Positions 63,293 through 64,000 of a stretch of 64,000 bases of DNA are shown here, piece after piece. Origin of the DNA: Mycobacterium sp. 852002-50816_SCH5313054-b. Its GTDB lineage: Bacteria > Actinomycetota > Actinomycetes > Mycobacteriales > Mycobacteriaceae. Under the pieces are notes generated by a model. It saw only the letters and a list, made by a program, of their open reading frames with translations. It searched no databases and was not told where the DNA came from. Where the stretch lies: contig NZ_LZIC01000068.1 in NCBI RefSeq assembly GCF_001667185.1, positions 62,001 to 126,000 of the forward strand. The letters run 5' to 3'. Within the stretch, counting starts at the first letter, position 1. Each line of letters opens with the position of its first letter. Both the position numbers and the translations under genes were made by a program.

Positions 63293-63851
63293 TCAGTTCC
63301 TTGGCCGAATCCAGCGTGGCCGCGTAGGCATCCGGGGTCAGGTTTGCCGCACGGTCCGTCAGCCCGCGAGCCAGCGCGTAGAGCGCGTCGACCGCGGCGG
63401 CGGGGTCGGTGCCGGCGGGAAGTGCCCCCCGCGCCATGGCCTCCCTGACGATGCCATCGATGTTGTCGCGCAACCCTTTCGGCCCGGCATGCCCGCGCAT
63501 GGCGCGTTCGAACGCGGCCAGGTGCGGGTACTCGCGCATCAACCGGTGCATCTCGTCCAGCACCGCGACCAGGCGATCGACGACGTTGTCGGAGTGCGCC
63601 GCCGCGGCCCGCAGCCGCGGGAGCTCGATCTGATCGATTTCCCGCACGGTCGCCGTGAGCAGCTCCGACTTATTCGGAAAATAGTGATACAGGCTGCCGC
63701 TGGTCATCTCCGCGGCCCTGGCGATCTCGCGAATGGTCGCCTTGGCGTACCCCACTTCGGCCACGCAGCGCATCGTGGCGAGGATGAGCCGCCGGCGGGT
63801 CTGTTCGCCGCTGGCGCCGACCGGGCGACCCAGCTGCGCCCCCGTCACCAT
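63216..63851 (-). CDS. TetR family regulator, left member of a divergent pair
   Basis: 211 aa. GEQTRRRLILATMRCVAEVGYAKATIREI then AEMTSGSLYHYFPNKSELLTATV is a classical TetR DNA-binding domain. The C-terminal end overlaps the DUF417 gene antisense by 77 bases. It is divergent from, and clearly related to, the partial TetR at 63908: both start with LGRPVGASGEQTR. The gene pair probably arose by inverted duplication. Targets could be DUF417-SRPBCC or genes beyond the edge. Confidence 0.86.
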   Translation of the reverse strand: MVTGAQLGRPVGASGEQTRRRLILATMRCVAEVGYAKATIREIARAAEMTSGSLYHYFPNKSELLTATVREIDQIELPRLRAAAAHSDNVVDRLVAVLDEMHRLMREYPHLAAFERAMRGHAGPKGLRDNIDGIVREAMARGALPAGTDPAAAVDALYALARGLTDRAANLTPDAYAATLDSAKELIRGTLFAPRASRRESTAQRRSRRGL

Positions 63852-63859
63852 GTCCTCAA

Positions 63860-63883
63860 TATAATCGGGCGATCAATTATCGC
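63860..63883. promoter_or_regulatory. Promoter and small palindrome between paired tetR genes
   Basis: TATAAT at 63860-63865 and the palindrome GCGAT-CAATT-ATCGC at 63869-63883 lie in the 56-base gap between the divergent tetR genes. Probably a shared operator. Confidence 0.45.
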
Positions 63884-63907
63884 TCGGCTTCGGCGCGGAG
63901 GTGCGCA

Positions 63908-64000
63908 ATGAGCGACCGGAGGGCCTCCACGCCGTCGCCGCTCGGCCGCCCGGTGGGCGCCAGCGGCGAACAGACCCGTGCCCGAATCATCGTCGCGGCC
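63908..64000 (+). CDS. TetR family regulator, N-terminal 31 codons (cut by right edge)
   Basis: Open from ATG 63908 to the last base. It reads SDRRASTPSPLGRPVGASGE then QTRARIIVAA, the beginning of a TetR first helix. The LGRPVGASGEQTR-R segment is shared with the divergent TetR at 63851, down to a 23-base inverted DNA repeat (63796-63818 against 63956-63978). GCGGAGG is about ten bases upstream. The helix-turn-helix itself lies outside the window. Confidence 0.75.
   Translation, partial: MSDRRASTPSPLGRPVGASGEQTRARIIVAA

Noticed and set aside
1..64000. tRNA, rRNA, CRISPR arrays, insertion sequences
   Set aside because: None recognised on either strand when reading through; no transposase-like protein or regular spacer-repeat pattern was seen.

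Overview
The window is high-GC actinobacterial DNA, and its gene content points to a non-tuberculous Mycobacterium. Evidence for that genus: a PrrB-type sensor kinase, an Eis-family acetyltransferase, an LpqC-type lipoprotein esterase, a FadD17-like acyl-CoA ligase, several acyl-CoA dehydrogenases, a probable mycofactocin-dependent SDR, a mycobacteriophage-type lysin B, and many short-spaced TetR-controlled catabolic operons with GTG starts and ATGA/GTGA stop-start overlaps. I see no rRNA, tRNA, CRISPR array, insertion sequence or integrase.

Layout. 1-6.8 kb: the N-terminal part of a cytochrome P450 running off the left edge, a gene-poor stretch, a haloalkane dehalogenase with a divergent TetR, a scrap of an ABC permease, an Eis-like acetyltransferase, and an acyl-CoA dehydrogenase with its TetR. 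7-9.3 kb: an orphan PrrB-like kinase, a deazaflavin-type nitroreductase and a one-helix membrane protein. 9.4-16.9 kb: a catabolic island (Rieske oxygenase, D-aminoacylase-like amidohydrolase, two phosphotransferase-fold kinases, a TetR and a conserved protein of unknown function). 16.9-25.3 kb: an anti-sigma/anti-anti-sigma pair, a Tat-exported catalase-like peroxidase with cytochrome b561, an isochorismatase-fold hydrolase, a class I aldolase, a triple DUF190 protein, a divergent pyruvate-kinase-like protein and a TetR.

25.3-29.3 kb: an acyl-CoA/steroid type operon (two-domain FadE, thiolase-like, DUF35). 29.3-33.9 kb: a phage-lysis-like cassette (lysin B, modular lysin A, zincin-like protein, divergent four-helix membrane protein). 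33.9-36.8 kb: a sulfotransferase and a DUF1214 protein with a divergent TetR. 37-43.3 kb: a tightly packed six-gene CoA operon (amidohydrolase, fused CoA-transferase, small protein, thiolase-like, DUF35, PadR), convergent with a FadD17-like ligase. 45.2-49.4 kb: SDR and hydrolase with TetR, LpqC with MarR, and DUF4242. 49.4-56.2 kb: a giant LuxR-type regulator, a berberine-bridge-type flavoenzyme, a PaaX regulator and a second Rieske oxygenase. 56.2-62.2 kb: a polysaccharide deacetylase, a membrane esterase, a copper ATPase with its chaperone under a CsoR-type site, and a mycofactocin-type SDR. 62.3-64 kb: an SRPBCC protein, a DUF417 membrane protein and two divergent, clearly related TetR genes, the last cut by the right edge.

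How it works together. Most of the window is accessory lipid, steroid or xenobiotic catabolism divided into small modules, each with its own one-component regulator (eight TetR, plus MarR, PadR, PaaX and LuxR). Many divergent promoters carry a perfect or near-perfect palindrome. One 24-bp operator, between the TetR at 25.3 kb and the fadE operon, recurs almost unchanged in front of the FadD17-like gene 19 kb away, which suggests that one regulator joins ligase, dehydrogenase, thiolase-like and DUF35 genes into one pathway. The least expected element is the domesticated phage-type lysis cassette. All family assignments come from reading motifs by eye. No database search was run.
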